64,000 nucleotides of DNA, from contig NZ_JAICBX010000001.1 in NCBI RefSeq assembly GCF_019492055.1, positions 1,054,001 to 1,118,000 of the forward strand, read 5' to 3'. This stretch comes from Flavimaribacter sediminis (GTDB lineage Bacteria; Pseudomonadota; Alphaproteobacteria; Rhizobiales; Rhizobiaceae). Made by a program: the position numbers and the translations under genes. How positions within the stretch are numbered: position 1 is the stretch's first letter; every line of letters begins with the position of its first letter. Under the pieces are notes generated by a model. It did not search any database. It was not told the origin of the DNA and was given only the letters and a program-made list of their open reading frames with translations. This document shows positions 1 through 8,319 of the stretch, piece after piece.

Positions 1-134
1 TCCTGTTGCTGCGGCACGGAGTAACGGTTTTGACGAAACCTGCAAGCCATTTCTGTATGCACACTCAGGTGAGACAGTTTGCACCTTGCTTTAGCCGGAA
101 CAGTGCGCCAAATGGGCGCTCAATCAACCAATCA

Positions 135-1208
135 ATGGCCCATATGTCCGAAAAAGCTATCTCCAACAATCGCAGGCTGCTCCGCTGGTGGCTGTTCATC
201 GTGCTTCTGGCGATTACCGCCTTGGTGATCGTTGGCGGAGCCACGCGGATGACGGATTCCGGGCTTTCCATTACCCAGTGGAAACCGATCCATGGCGTCA
301 TCCCTCCCTTGAACGAGGCCGAATGGCAGGAAGAACTGGAGCTTTACAAGGCGATCCCGGAGTACGAGCAGGTCAACAAGGGGATGAGCCTGGACGAGTT
401 CAAGTTCATCTTCTGGTGGGAATGGGCGCACCGGTTGCTCGCGCGCAGCGTCGGAATTCTCTTCGCCGCGCCTCTTGCGTTCTTCTGGCTGACGGGGCGG
501 ATCGAGGACAGGCTGAAACTCCCGCTTCTCGGCATTCTGGCGCTGGGAGGATTGCAGGGTTTCGTCGGCTGGTGGATGGTGGCGTCCGGCCTCGTCGACC
601 GGATCGACGTCAGTCAGTACCGTCTCGCGACGCATCTGACACTCGCCTGTTTCATATTCGCCGCCATCGTCTGGGTCTGGCGAGGCATCGGACGGCATTC
701 CAGTGACAACGCGCCAACGCCGTCCTCCTCCGCTTTCGCCGGAACGGTCGCTTGTCTCGTATTGGTGCAGATTTATCTCGGGGGGCTGGTCGCTGGTTTA
801 AAAGCCGGGCTCGCCAGCAACACCTGGCCGTTGATGGATGGCCAGGTCATTCCGTCCGGCCTGTTCATCATGAAACCCTGGTTCATCAATCTGTTCGAGA
901 ATGCGCTCACCGTGCAGTTCGACCATCGCATGGTCGCCTATCTGTTGTGGGTTTTGGCGGGTTGGCACATGATTGCGTCATTGCGCGCGGCGCCCAACAC
1001 CACCCACGCCCGGCGGAGCGTTGTCCTCTTCGCGCTGGTGACCGTCCAGGCGATCATTGGCATCGCGACGCTGTTGCTGGTGGTGCCCATGCATCTGGCG
1101 CTGACGCATCAGGCCGTGGCGCTACTGGTGCTCGGTTTCGCCGTCGCGCACTGGCGCGGTTTTTACGGCAGTTACAGGTTTCCGAAACGTGGGCTTGACG
1201 CGGCCTGA
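135..1208 (+). CDS. ctaA: Heme A synthase (COX15/CtaA)
   Basis: Converts heme O to heme A for aa3-type cytochrome oxidase; an integral inner-membrane protein. The protein is about 357 residues, usual for the alphaproteobacterial COX15 type, with about eight hydrophobic segments. The family histidine motifs are visible: EWAHR in the first half, FDHRMVAY and LTHQAVA near the C-terminus. [19 protein letters not shown] after the first membrane segment is also typical. The open frame extends upstream to a TTG at position 6, but that leader does not look like protein. ATG at 135 or 144 is the likely start; neither has a clear ribosome site, so the choice is uncertain. It ends convergently against argC. 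Confidence 0.95.
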   Translation: MAHMSEKAISNNRRLLRWWLFIVLLAITALVIVGGATRMTDSGLSITQWKPIHGVIPPLNEAEWQEELELYKAIPEYEQVNKGMSLDEFKFIFWWEWAHRLLARSVGILFAAPLAFFWLTGRIEDRLKLPLLGILALGGLQGFVGWWMVASGLVDRIDVSQYRLATHLTLACFIFAAIVWVWRGIGRHSSDNAPTPSSSAFAGTVACLVLVQIYLGGLVAGLKAGLASNTWPLMDGQVIPSGLFIMKPWFINLFENALTVQFDHRMVAYLLWVLAGWHMIASLRAAPNTTHARRSVVLFALVTVQAIIGIATLLLVVPMHLALTHQAVALLVLGFAVAHWRGFYGSYRFPKRGLDAA

Positions 1209-1221
1209 ATGATCAGGCCGC
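1200..1221. terminator. Perfect palindrome spanning both convergent stop codons
   Basis: Arms gcggcctga and tcaggccgc (9 bp, loop atga) lie exactly across the end of ctaA and the end of argC. The ctaA stop is inside the left arm and the argC stop begins just outside the palindrome's inner side at 1213. A T-tract is lacking on both strands, so this may work as a shared 3' stem protecting both messages rather than as a true intrinsic terminator. Confidence 0.45.
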
Positions 1222-2145
1222 GAGCATCAGGTTCATGTTCTGAACAGCGGCGCCGGATGCGCCTTTGCCGAGATTGTCCAGAATAGCGATGAGATTGACC
1301 TGACCTGTGGCCTCATTGCCGCAGACGAAAAGCTTCATCGTATCCTTGCCGGCGAGCTCCGTCGCATCGATGCGCTTGAGGGCGGCCGAATCGTCCAAGG
1401 AAACCAGCTCGACGATCGTCTGTCCGGCGTAGTGATCGGCGAGAAGCGCATGGATATCGCCGAGTTTCGGCGCGCCTTTCAGCCGGTCGAGGAACAAGGG
1501 CAATTGCACCAGCATTCCCTGCGGAAAACGACCGACGCTCGGCGAAAAGATCGGCGCGGCGTCGAGCAGACCGTGTTCCGTGATCTCGGGCACATGCTTG
1601 TGGTTCAGGCCAAGACCGTAGGCGAAAAGCGGCGCGGCGATGTGATCATCGGCCGTTTCGTCTTCCATCTGTGCGATCAGCGCCTTGCCGCCGCCCGTAT
1701 AACCGGACACCGCGTTGACGGTAACGGGATAGTCGCCGGCAAGAACGCCGGCCTCCCGCAACGGGCGTATCAAGGCGATCGCGCCCGTCGGATAGCATCC
1801 CGGATTGGCGACAAAACGCGCGCTCCCGATCTTCTCGGCCTGACCTTTCGCCATTTCAGCGAAACCGTAGGCCCAGTCGGGATCGATCCGGTATGCGGTG
1901 CTGGAATCGATCACCCGCGTTGAATTGTTGCCTTCAAGCATGTCGACGGCCTGCCGCGAAGCGACGTCGGGAAGGCACAGAATCGCGATGTCCGCTTCGT
2001 TCAGGAGATCCGTCCGCATCTGTTCATTGCGCCGTTCTTCGACCGGAATGGACAGGACATCGACGTCGCGGCGGTCGGCCAGGCGCGTGCGGATTTGCAA
2101 GCCGGTCGTTCCGTGTTCGCCATCGATGAATATCTTCGGTTTCAT
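1213..2145 (-). CDS. argC: N-acetyl-gamma-glutamyl-phosphate reductase, type 2
   Basis: Third step of arginine biosynthesis: NADPH-dependent reduction of N-acetylglutamyl phosphate to the semialdehyde, in the cytosol. The 310-residue length and the N-terminus [17 protein letters not shown] identify the short type-2 family rather than the longer type 1. The catalytic cysteine is C117 in [10 protein letters not shown]. The start at 2145 is chosen because it opens directly into the nucleotide-binding fold; the 13 upstream in-frame residues are not family-like. It is divergent from the di-heme peroxidase gene and convergent with ctaA. Confidence 0.95.
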   Translation of the reverse strand: MKPKIFIDGEHGTTGLQIRTRLADRRDVDVLSIPVEERRNEQMRTDLLNEADIAILCLPDVASRQAVDMLEGNNSTRVIDSSTAYRIDPDWAYGFAEMAKGQAEKIGSARFVANPGCYPTGAIALIRPLREAGVLAGDYPVTVNAVSGYTGGGKALIAQMEDETADDHIAAPLFAYGLGLNHKHVPEITEHGLLDAAPIFSPSVGRFPQGMLVQLPLFLDRLKGAPKLGDIHALLADHYAGQTIVELVSLDDSAALKRIDATELAGKDTMKLFVCGNEATGQVNLIAILDNLGKGASGAAVQNMNLMLAA

Positions 2146-2219
2146 GTCCCTGGTTCCAGTTGAAGGCGCAATGCGCAGTGTCAAAGTTCCGCCGCGCTAT
2201 ATAGTATAGCTTGTAAATC

Positions 2220-3419
2220 ATGTCCAACGGGATGCGCGGCCAAATCGTGTTTGTGAATCTGATCGGAAATATCCTGGCTTGCGGAACGTTTCTGATCGCC
2301 TTCAGTCTGCCGGCCGGCGCCATCGACCCGTCCCATGATACGGTCGAGGAACTGGGCGCGTTATTGTATCACGACCGCAATCTCTCGATGAACCGCACGC
2401 AATCCTGCGCCACCTGCCACGCGCCGGACCACGGCTTTGTCGATACGCGTGACAACGGGGCGGGCGCCGGCGTTTCACGCGCTGTCTCTCTGGGCGACGA
2501 CGGGATATCGCTGGGCGACAGAAATGCGCCGTCCATAGGCTATGTCGGCTTCATTCCCGCTTTTCATAAAGCCGAGACGGGACGCTACAGGGGCGGTTTA
2601 TTTCTGGATGGGCGCGCCGCCACACTGGAGGAACAGGCGGTGACGCCCTTGCTCAATCCGGCCGAGATGGGAATGCTCGAAAAGCGCGCCGTCGTTGAAA
2701 GAGTGCGGGAAAACCAGGGTTATGTCGCGGCGTTCCGAAAACATTACGGAGAGGCCGTCTTCGACGATGCCGATAAGGCCTACGATGCTCTGGTCGCAAG
2801 CATCGCAGCTTTCGAGCGTTCTGCGTTTTTTCGTCCGTTCGATTCCCGCTACGATCGGTTCCTGGTCGGCGAAGCGACGCTTACGCCGGAGGAGGAAAGG
2901 GGTCGGGTGCTATTCTTCGCCGAAGGTTTGACCAATTGCGCGCTCTGTCACCGGTTGCGCAACGGGCCGGCCGAACTGGAAGAGACTTTCTCGAACTACG
3001 AGTACCACAATGTCGGCGCGCCGGTGAACAAAGCTGTGCGTAAGGCCAACGGCGGCGCCGATGTCAGGGCGGATCTCGGTCTGCTCGCCAACGCCGCCGT
3101 CGATGATCCCGCCGAAGCCGGAAAGATCAAGGTTCCCACACTGCGCAACGTGGCGGTGACCGGGCCTTATATGCACAATGGCGTGTTCAACGATCTGAGA
3201 ACCACCGTGCTCTTCTACAATCGCTACCTCACGGACGACCCGTTCTATCAGATCAATCCGGAGACGGGCCTGGCCTGGGGCGAGCCGGAATTTAGCCACA
3301 GCCTGTCTCGCGCGGAGCTTGAAGCTGGTTCACCGCTGTCCGAGGACGATATCGACGCTCTCGTCGCGTTTCTTAAGACGCTTACCGATGCGCGCTTCGA
3401 GCATTTGCTGAGTGATTAG
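2220..3419 (+). CDS. MauG-like di-heme cytochrome c peroxidase
   Basis: Exported di-heme c-type protein of the cytochrome c peroxidase/MauG family, 399 residues. A hydrophobic leader spans roughly residues 8-34, ending LPAGA, then the mature part starts DPSHDTVEELG. Two heme-binding sites are visible: CATCH at 63-67 and CALCH at 240-244. VPTLRNVAVTGPYMHNGVF is the usual peroxidase core motif. Members reduce hydrogen peroxide using cytochrome c, or oxidise protein side chains. Which applies here cannot be read from sequence. ATG at 2220 or the next in-frame ATG at 2232 could be the start; neither has a strong ribosome site. It appears monocistronic, facing the nitroreductase. Confidence 0.88.
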   Translation: MSNGMRGQIVFVNLIGNILACGTFLIAFSLPAGAIDPSHDTVEELGALLYHDRNLSMNRTQSCATCHAPDHGFVDTRDNGAGAGVSRAVSLGDDGISLGDRNAPSIGYVGFIPAFHKAETGRYRGGLFLDGRAATLEEQAVTPLLNPAEMGMLEKRAVVERVRENQGYVAAFRKHYGEAVFDDADKAYDALVASIAAFERSAFFRPFDSRYDRFLVGEATLTPEEERGRVLFFAEGLTNCALCHRLRNGPAELEETFSNYEYHNVGAPVNKAVRKANGGADVRADLGLLANAAVDDPAEAGKIKVPTLRNVAVTGPYMHNGVFNDLRTTVLFYNRYLTDDPFYQINPETGLAWGEPEFSHSLSRAELEAGSPLSEDDIDALVAFLKTLTDARFEHLLSD

Positions 3420-3431
3420 GGGCTCGTCTGG

Positions 3432-4100
3432 TTACCCCAGGAATGTGACGATCTCGTCAACGGACGCCCGCTCGGTTCGCAGCGTGTTGATCGGATGGTC
3501 TTCGTCCATGTAGCCGAGCGCGATGCCACAAAAAAGCATCCATTCGGCCGGCGGTTTCAGATGGTCGTCGATCGTCGTATGCCATTGCGCCCAGGCCTCC
3601 TGCGCGCATGTGTGCAGGCCGTGCTCGCGGGCAAGCAGCATGATGCTTTGCAGGAACATGCCGACGTCCGACCATTGCGGCGGTCCCATCGTCCGGTCGA
3701 TGTAGACGAAGAGCCCGACAGGCGCCCCGAACATCTCGAAGTTGCGCCGGAACTGGCGGATGCGCCCTGGCTTGTCGTCTCGCTCGATGCCAATCGAGGC
3801 GTAGAGATCTTCACCGCATTTGAACCGTCGCGCCGCATACGGCTCCTTCAGGTCGGGCGGATAGACGTTGTATTCGGGCGTTTCGCCACGCGGCGTGTCC
3901 GCCATCTTCGCCCGAATGTCTTCGAACAACCGGGTCAGGGGAGTTCCCGAAACGGCGAAGAGACGCCAGGGCTGCAGGTTGCCCCCCGAGGGAGCGAAGC
4001 GGGCGCCGTCGATGATGGCGCGCACCGTCTTGCTGTCGACAGGGTCCGGTTTGAAGGCGCGGCAGCTTATCCGTGACGCGAGGGCTTCTGAAACGTTCAT
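3432..4100 (-). CDS. Nitroreductase-family oxidoreductase
   Basis: FMN-dependent NAD(P)H oxidoreductase of the nitroreductase fold, 222 residues. It begins MNVSEALASRISCRAFKPDPV, containing the FMN-phosphate-binding SR-S/C-R pattern, followed by ARFAPSGGNLQPWRLFAV. The C-terminal FCGIALGYMDEDHPINTLRTER segment is also typical. The ATG at 4100 starts the conserved domain; the 25 upstream in-frame residues are discarded. The substrate is unknown; relatives reduce nitroaromatics or quinones. The unrecognised gene at 4117-4542 ends 16 bp upstream on the same strand, so the two probably share a transcript. Confidence 0.88.
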   Translation of the reverse strand: MNVSEALASRISCRAFKPDPVDSKTVRAIIDGARFAPSGGNLQPWRLFAVSGTPLTRLFEDIRAKMADTPRGETPEYNVYPPDLKEPYAARRFKCGEDLYASIGIERDDKPGRIRQFRRNFEMFGAPVGLFVYIDRTMGPPQWSDVGMFLQSIMLLAREHGLHTCAQEAWAQWHTTIDDHLKPPAEWMLFCGIALGYMDEDHPINTLRTERASVDEIVTFLG

Positions 4101-4116
4101 GGGAATTCTCTGTTTG

Positions 4117-4542
4117 TTACAAGGCTCGAGGGACAGAGCCCGGATTGGGCAGGGCAAGCACCTGAACCCAGTCACGCCAAATGATTCTGCCGGGATCGGC
4201 TGTTTTTATCTCTCGAATTTCGGCGCCTGTCTGCGTTATCGCCCAAGCAAGGTCCCGCGCTCTTCGGATAACACTTCCTTTTTCGTAATGCGGAAATGCA
4301 GAATCCTCTACAAACCAAAACAACGATTTCCTCACATTGCGGGTCCGGCTCTTGCCTTTCAAACTTGGATAGGCAAGGCCGGGACCTCCATGCTTAGCAG
4401 CAAACCACCAGAAAGCGTCTTCTTGAGCACGCTGTATACTGCCCTTCTGGACGGAAAAGTCGATCCATCTTCGGGCTTCGAACATACCGAGTTCCCCTTC
4501 CGCAGTCGGGTGATCGTCTGCGCAAACAAATCGCACATACAT
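4117..4542 (-). CDS. Unrecognised 141-residue protein
   Basis: I do not recognise this family. It is a soluble, aromatic-rich protein with no signal peptide: MYVRFVCADDHP near the start, EDAFWWFAAKHGGPGLAYPS and KSLFWFVEDSAFPHYEKGS in the middle, and a C-terminal GRIIWRDWVQVLALP. The start at 4542 is supported by a GAAAGAG ribosome site 6 nt upstream. The frame stays open a further 54 codons upstream but those look non-coding. Base composition is visibly poorer in GC than the neighbours, suggesting recent acquisition. It sits 16 bp ahead of the nitroreductase gene, the only hint to function. Confidence 0.6.
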   Translation of the reverse strand: MYVRFVCADDHPTAEGELGMFEARRWIDFSVQKGSIQRAQEDAFWWFAAKHGGPGLAYPSLKGKSRTRNVRKSLFWFVEDSAFPHYEKGSVIRRARDLAWAITQTGAEIREIKTADPGRIIWRDWVQVLALPNPGSVPRAL

Positions 4543-4762
4543 GAGCATCTCTTTCGCAGAGATATAAGCATTGAAAAATGTTGATGAGAGTCTTGATCTC
4601 CGGTTCCCGTGAGGCGGGTCGGAGGCCATGAGCGAGGCTCGAAGATCTATTTCAAAATCATGAACATTGGCAGGCTGATCTTTTGATGCAGAAGCCAGTT
4701 TCAAACGGCTCCGCCACAGCTAGCAGCCAGTCAGCAGATACTCAACCGTAATCTCAAACAAA

Positions 4763-4786
4763 AACGCCCGCATTGCTGCGGGCGTT
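4763..4786 (-). terminator. Intrinsic terminator of rplM-rpsI
   Basis: Perfect 10-bp stem (aacgcccgca / tgcgggcgtt) with a 4-nt loop. On the minus strand it is followed by TTTTTG, 25 bp past the rpsI stop codon. Confidence 0.92.
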
Positions 4787-4811
4787 CGAAAGTCGGCAAA
4801 AAGGCTGTCGA

Positions 4812-5288
4812 TCAGCGCTTGGAGAACTGGAAGGAGCGGCGAGCCTTTGCCCGGCCGTACTTCTTGCGTTCCACAACGCGGCTGTCGCGGGTCAGGAAGC
4901 CGCCCTTCTTCAGAACCGAGCGAAGGCCGGGCTCATAGAGGGTCAGCGCCTTGGAGATGCCATGACGCACGGCGCCTGCCTGTCCGGACAAACCGCCGCC
5001 GGCGACCGTCGCGACCACATCGAACTGGCCGTCACGGGCCGCCGCCAAGATCGGCTGCTGCAGGATCATCTGCAGAACCGGGCGTGCGAAATACTCCGTG
5101 AAGTCTTTCTTGTTGACCGTGATCTTGCCGGTGCCGGGCTTGATCCAAACGCGTGCGACGGCGTCCTTGCGCTTGCCGGTCGCATAGGAACGGCCGAATT
5201 CGTCCAGCTTCTGGACATGCACGGGAGCCTGGATTTCTGCGGTTTCGGCCGCGGTGCCCAGTTCTTCGAGGGAATTGAGTTCAGCCAT
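4812..5288 (-). CDS. rpsI: 30S ribosomal protein S9
   Basis: Small-subunit ribosomal protein bS9/uS9, whose C-terminal tail reaches the P-site tRNA. It has 158 residues, the longer alphaproteobacterial form with an N-terminal extension of about 30 residues before [37 protein letters not shown] and the basic tail ending SFQFSKR are diagnostic. It starts 2 bp after the rplM stop, so translation is coupled. Confidence 0.98.
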   Translation of the reverse strand: MAELNSLEELGTAAETAEIQAPVHVQKLDEFGRSYATGKRKDAVARVWIKPGTGKITVNKKDFTEYFARPVLQMILQQPILAAARDGQFDVVATVAGGGLSGQAGAVRHGISKALTLYEPGLRSVLKKGGFLTRDSRVVERKKYGRAKARRSFQFSKR

Positions 5289-5290
5289 GA

Positions 5291-5755
5291 TCAGGCGGTC
5301 CTTACATTCTTGGAATTCATAGCGCCGACGTCGAGCTTGACCGGCTGCTGTGCTTCATGCGGATGTTCTGCGCCGGGATAGACGCGCAGGTTCTTCATCT
5401 GGCGACGGCCGAGCGGACCGCGCGGTATCATCCGTTCAATGGCCTTTTCGATCACGCGCTCCGGGAAGCGGCCCTCGAAAATCTGGCGAGCGGTGCGCTC
5501 CTTGATGCCGCCGGGATAACCGGTGTGCCAGTAATACTTCTTGTCGGTGTACTTCTTGCCGGTGAAAACGGCTTTGCCGGCGTTGATGATCACGACATTG
5601 TCGCCATCGTCCACGTGAGGAGTGTAGGAGGCTTTGTGCTTGCCGCGCAGGCGCATGGCCACGATGGAAGCGAGGCGGCCGACGACGAGACCTTCAGCGT
5701 CGATCAGTATCCACTTCTTCTCCACCTCGGCGGGCTTCTGTGAGAAGGTTTTCAT
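5291..5755 (-). CDS. rplM: 50S ribosomal protein L13
   Basis: Large-subunit protein uL13, 154 residues, an early assembly protein. [20 protein letters not shown] at the N-terminus, followed by [20 protein letters not shown] and later [16 protein letters not shown]-type sequence (here [20 protein letters not shown]), are diagnostic. The start at 5755 has an AAAGAG ribosome site; the frame runs open further upstream through the leader but that part is untranslated. First gene of the rplM-rpsI operon, preceded by a structured leader and a good promoter. Confidence 0.98.
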   Translation of the reverse strand: MKTFSQKPAEVEKKWILIDAEGLVVGRLASIVAMRLRGKHKASYTPHVDDGDNVVIINAGKAVFTGKKYTDKKYYWHTGYPGGIKERTARQIFEGRFPERVIEKAIERMIPRGPLGRRQMKNLRVYPGAEHPHEAQQPVKLDVGAMNSKNVRTA

Positions 5756-5806
5756 TCGGGTTTCTCTTTCCTGAACCTTTGTCGCCAAAGGCGTTTCTTG
5801 TTGCTT

Positions 5807-5858
5807 GGGGCCGGCTTGCGCCGGTAAAAAACATGTCGGCCCCGCAAGGGACCGACAT
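5807..5858 (-). promoter_or_regulatory. Attenuator-like leader of rplM
   Basis: On the minus strand, RNA from the predicted start site folds at once into a hairpin (5833-5858, 11-bp stem with one mismatch, loop ttgc) followed by G and six T residues, which is an intrinsic terminator. A second hairpin follows at 5811-5824 (ccggc/gccgg, tetraloop gcaa). The 3' arm of the first hairpin (ggggccg, plus 5837-5843) can instead pair perfectly with cggcccc (plus 5807-5813), which would dismantle the terminator. This terminator/antiterminator layout 5' of rplM suggests feedback control of L13/S9. An alternative is a terminator for the upstream thioesterase gene. Confidence 0.55.
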
Positions 5859-5867
5859 TGAGCGAGG

Positions 5868-5897
5868 CTTATAGGCCGTCGCATAGGCGTCGTCAAG
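5868..5897 (-). promoter_or_regulatory. Sigma-70-type promoter of rplM-rpsI
   Basis: Minus-strand CTTGAC (5892-5897) and TATAAG (5868-5873) with an 18-bp spacer. The predicted transcription start, near 5861, lies only a few bases before the leader hairpin. Confidence 0.7.
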
Positions 5898-5984
5898 CGG
5901 AAAGGTTCCAGATTATTCTTAATTAATTCAATGAAAACAATATCTTAAAAAATAGGTATTATATTACCGCATGGGAATGGTCTG

Positions 5985-6443
5985 TTATCCGGGCGTTTTT
6001 ATCCGTTTTGGCGGGATCGAATAGGTGCCGGTCGCATGCGCGACGGTCAGCCCGTCGGAGCCGTTGCGGATGTCTATGTCGAAGACCATGAGCGATTTGC
6101 CGAGCTTGAGAATGCGGCAGACGCCGTCGATCGGGCCGGGTTCGGCCTTGCGCATGAAGTTGATGTTGATGTTGGTCGTCACCGACAAGGCGTCGGCGCC
6201 GGCGTGGGTCAGAACGCAGACATATCCGCCAATGTCGGCGAGCGTGAAAAGCGAAGGCCCCGACACCGTGCCGCCTGGCCGGATATGTCGGCTGCCGGCT
6301 TCCAGACGCACCGTGCATCCCCCCGGAAAAACGTCGATGGCGTGGTAGTCCGGTTCTTTTCCGTTAAGCTCCGGATAGACCTGCCTCAGAAATGCGTTGA
6401 CTTCCGCGGCAGTCATTTTCGGTTCGTATGCGATAGCGTTCAT
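5985..6443 (-). CDS. PaaI-family hotdog thioesterase
   Basis: Hotdog-fold acyl-CoA thioesterase of the PaaI group, 152 residues, cytosolic. The core RPGGTVSGPSLFTLADIGGYV matches the conserved active-site helix region of the family, and the following SVTTNININFMRKAEPG strand is typical. Members hydrolyse aryl- or acyl-CoA esters, releasing CoA. It starts 11 bp after the stop of the crotonase at 6455-7318, so both are likely one operon acting on the same class of CoA ester. The exact substrate is unknown. Confidence 0.85.
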   Translation of the reverse strand: MNAIAYEPKMTAAEVNAFLRQVYPELNGKEPDYHAIDVFPGGCTVRLEAGSRHIRPGGTVSGPSLFTLADIGGYVCVLTHAGADALSVTTNININFMRKAEPGPIDGVCRILKLGKSLMVFDIDIRNGSDGLTVAHATGTYSIPPKRIKTPG

Positions 6444-6454
6444 TGGTTTCGCGC

Positions 6455-7318
6455 CTATTTGCCGGGATTGATCGGTCGGTTTTCTGTCCAGTCGAAGGTG
6501 CCGAGATCGCGTTCTCTGGCCGCCTGTTTCCAGCCGAATTCCTCGGCGCGCGCCTTGAAGTTCAGTCCTTCCGGCGAATGCCGCGTGACGCCGTCAAACA
6601 GCGTGGCGAACATTTGGGTCTGGTGGAGCCCCATTGCTTCAATCGCCTGGTTAACCACCAGCTTCTGCATCATGAGCTGATTGACCGGCACGCCCGAAAT
6701 TCGATCAGCAAGGGTGTCCACTGCTTCGTCGAGTTCGTCTTCCGGCACGGATTTCAGGATCAGCCCCAGGTCCTGAGCCTCCCGGCCATCGATCCTGTCG
6801 CCCGTAAACAGCATGCGCTTCGCCTTCTCTGGTCCAAGCCGGTAAACCCACATGGCGGTCGTGGGGCATCCCCATACCCGGGTCGGCATGTATCCGATCT
6901 GCGCGTTGTCGGCCATCATGATCATGTCGCAGCATAGAGCGATATCGGAACCGCCAGCCACCGCATAGCCGTGCACCTTGGCGATCACCGGCTTGTGCGA
7001 ACGCCACAGGGACATGAAATGCTGCGTGTTGCGCATCATGAAAGCATAGTCCTTCATGGGGTCCCACGGCATTTGTTGGGTCGCTTCGTGGCCAGAACCG
7101 GCCGTCGCCTGCGCATAATAGGCTAGATCGTAACCCGCGCAGAACGCCTTGCCGGCGCCCGACAGAACGATCACATGAACGCCCGGATCGGAATTCGCCT
7201 GTTCCACCGCGCGCTCGAGCTCTGCAGGCAGTTCATCATCGATCGCGTTCATCACTTCAGGACGGTTCAGCGTGATACGCCCCACGCGCCCGTCCTTTTC
7301 GAGCAGGACCTTGTTCAT
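6455..7318 (-). CDS. Crotonase-family protein (enoyl-CoA hydratase/isomerase-like)
   Basis: Crotonase-fold CoA-binding protein, 287 residues. Typical blocks are ITLNRPEVMNAID near the N-terminus, AFCAGYDL at about 60-67 (oxyanion loop) and VHGYAVAGGSDIALCCDM. The first hydratase glutamate (normally GGGxEL) is Asp here, and the usual second glutamate segment reads IGYMPTRVWG without Glu. Simple enoyl-CoA hydration is therefore doubtful, and another crotonase chemistry is more likely. A GGGAGG ribosome site lies 5 nt before the ATG at 7318. It is followed by the thioesterase gene and is divergent from a second crotonase. Confidence 0.88.
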   Translation of the reverse strand: MNKVLLEKDGRVGRITLNRPEVMNAIDDELPAELERAVEQANSDPGVHVIVLSGAGKAFCAGYDLAYYAQATAGSGHEATQQMPWDPMKDYAFMMRNTQHFMSLWRSHKPVIAKVHGYAVAGGSDIALCCDMIMMADNAQIGYMPTRVWGCPTTAMWVYRLGPEKAKRMLFTGDRIDGREAQDLGLILKSVPEDELDEAVDTLADRISGVPVNQLMMQKLVVNQAIEAMGLHQTQMFATLFDGVTRHSPEGLNFKARAEEFGWKQAARERDLGTFDWTENRPINPGK

Positions 7319-7334
7319 TCATTCCTCCCTAACG

Positions 7335-7350
7335 TGGACGTAAACGTAAA
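7335..7350. promoter_or_regulatory. Near-palindromic ACGT repeat between divergent crotonases
   Basis: tggacgt-aa-acgtaaa: one half matches TTTACGT exactly, the other half only at ACGT. It lies just outside the ribosome site of the minus-strand crotonase. The arrangement TTTACGT-NN-ACGTAAA resembles, from memory, sites of MerR-family LiuR regulators of acyl-CoA catabolism. This is a weak assignment from a single imperfect site. Confidence 0.3.
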
Positions 7351-7482
7351 AACAAAACGCGTTTCTGCCAAGCCATGAAAACGGCGGCGTGAAAACCGGG
7401 TCTCCCGGCTGTCACGACAGCGCAATTGCGTTATAAGAGCGTCAGAGACACAACCAGCACCCGCGAATGACAGGAGGACGCC

Positions 7483-8304
7483 ATGGCGCAGGCCGCAGCA
7501 GAAATGAATGACGATGACAAAGCGCTTGTCATCAGTCAGCTTGCCAACGGCATTCTCAGGCTGACACTGAACAATCCGCCGGCAAACGCACTGTCGATCG
7601 CCCTGATGCAGACGTTGCGAGACGAACTCGCTGCGGCGGAGGAGAACCGGGAAGTGCGCGTCGTCGTGATCGCCGCCGCCGGCAAGCTGTTTTCCGCCGG
7701 GCACGATCTGAAGGAGATGACCGGACATCGCGAGGACGCGGATCGGGGGCGGGCGTTTTTCGAGAAAACCATGCGCATGTGTTCCGACATCATGCTGCAG
7801 ATCACCAATCTGCCGAAACCCGTCATCGCGGAAGTTGACGGACTGGCGACAGCCGCCGGCTGTCAGCTTGTCGCGACCTGCGACCTCGCCATATGCACCG
7901 ATACGTCGACCTTCTGTACGCCCGGCGTCAATATCGGTCTCTTCTGTTCGACGCCGATGGTCGCAATCTCGCGCGCCGCCCACCGCAAGCAGGCCATGGA
8001 AATGCTTCTCACCGGCGAGCCCGTCGACGCCTCCGCCGCCAAGGAATACGGACTGGTGAACCGGGTCGTGCCCAAAGAGTATCTGCGCACCGTTTCCGAC
8101 AAATACGCGTCGGCGATCGCCTCGAAATCTCCGTTGACCCTGAAAATCGGCAAGGGCGCCTTTTATCAGCAGATGGATCGGCCGCTTGCCGAAGCCTACG
8201 ACTACACCGCCTGGGTCATGACGGAAAACATGCTTGCCCGCGACGCTGAGGAGGGGATCAACGCCTTTCTGGAAAAACGCGATCCTGAATGGACTGGCCG
8301 CTAG
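7483..8304 (+). CDS. Crotonase-family protein, ECHDC3-like
   Basis: Enoyl-CoA hydratase/isomerase family, 273 residues, cytosolic. The segment GLATAAGCQLVATCDLAICTD followed by PGVNIGLFCSTPMVA is the pattern of the ECHDC3 subgroup. There the first catalytic glutamate is replaced by Gln and the second is absent, so ordinary hydratase activity is not expected. FSAGHDLKEM is the oxyanion loop. An AGGAGG ribosome site lies 5 nt before the ATG. It is divergent from the other crotonase and convergent with the metallophosphoesterase gene 15 bp away. Confidence 0.88.
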   Translation: MAQAAAEMNDDDKALVISQLANGILRLTLNNPPANALSIALMQTLRDELAAAEENREVRVVVIAAAGKLFSAGHDLKEMTGHREDADRGRAFFEKTMRMCSDIMLQITNLPKPVIAEVDGLATAAGCQLVATCDLAICTDTSTFCTPGVNIGLFCSTPMVAISRAAHRKQAMEMLLTGEPVDASAAKEYGLVNRVVPKEYLRTVSDKYASAIASKSPLTLKIGKGAFYQQMDRPLAEAYDYTAWVMTENMLARDAEEGINAFLEKRDPEWTGR

Positions 8305-8319
8305 GGCGCACGGGCTGGG

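Noticed and set aside
1-134. N-terminal extension of CtaA from TTG at position 6
   Set aside because: The sequence is not family-like and no ribosome site supports it; it holds only a short gcgcc/ggcgc hairpin and no clear promoter.
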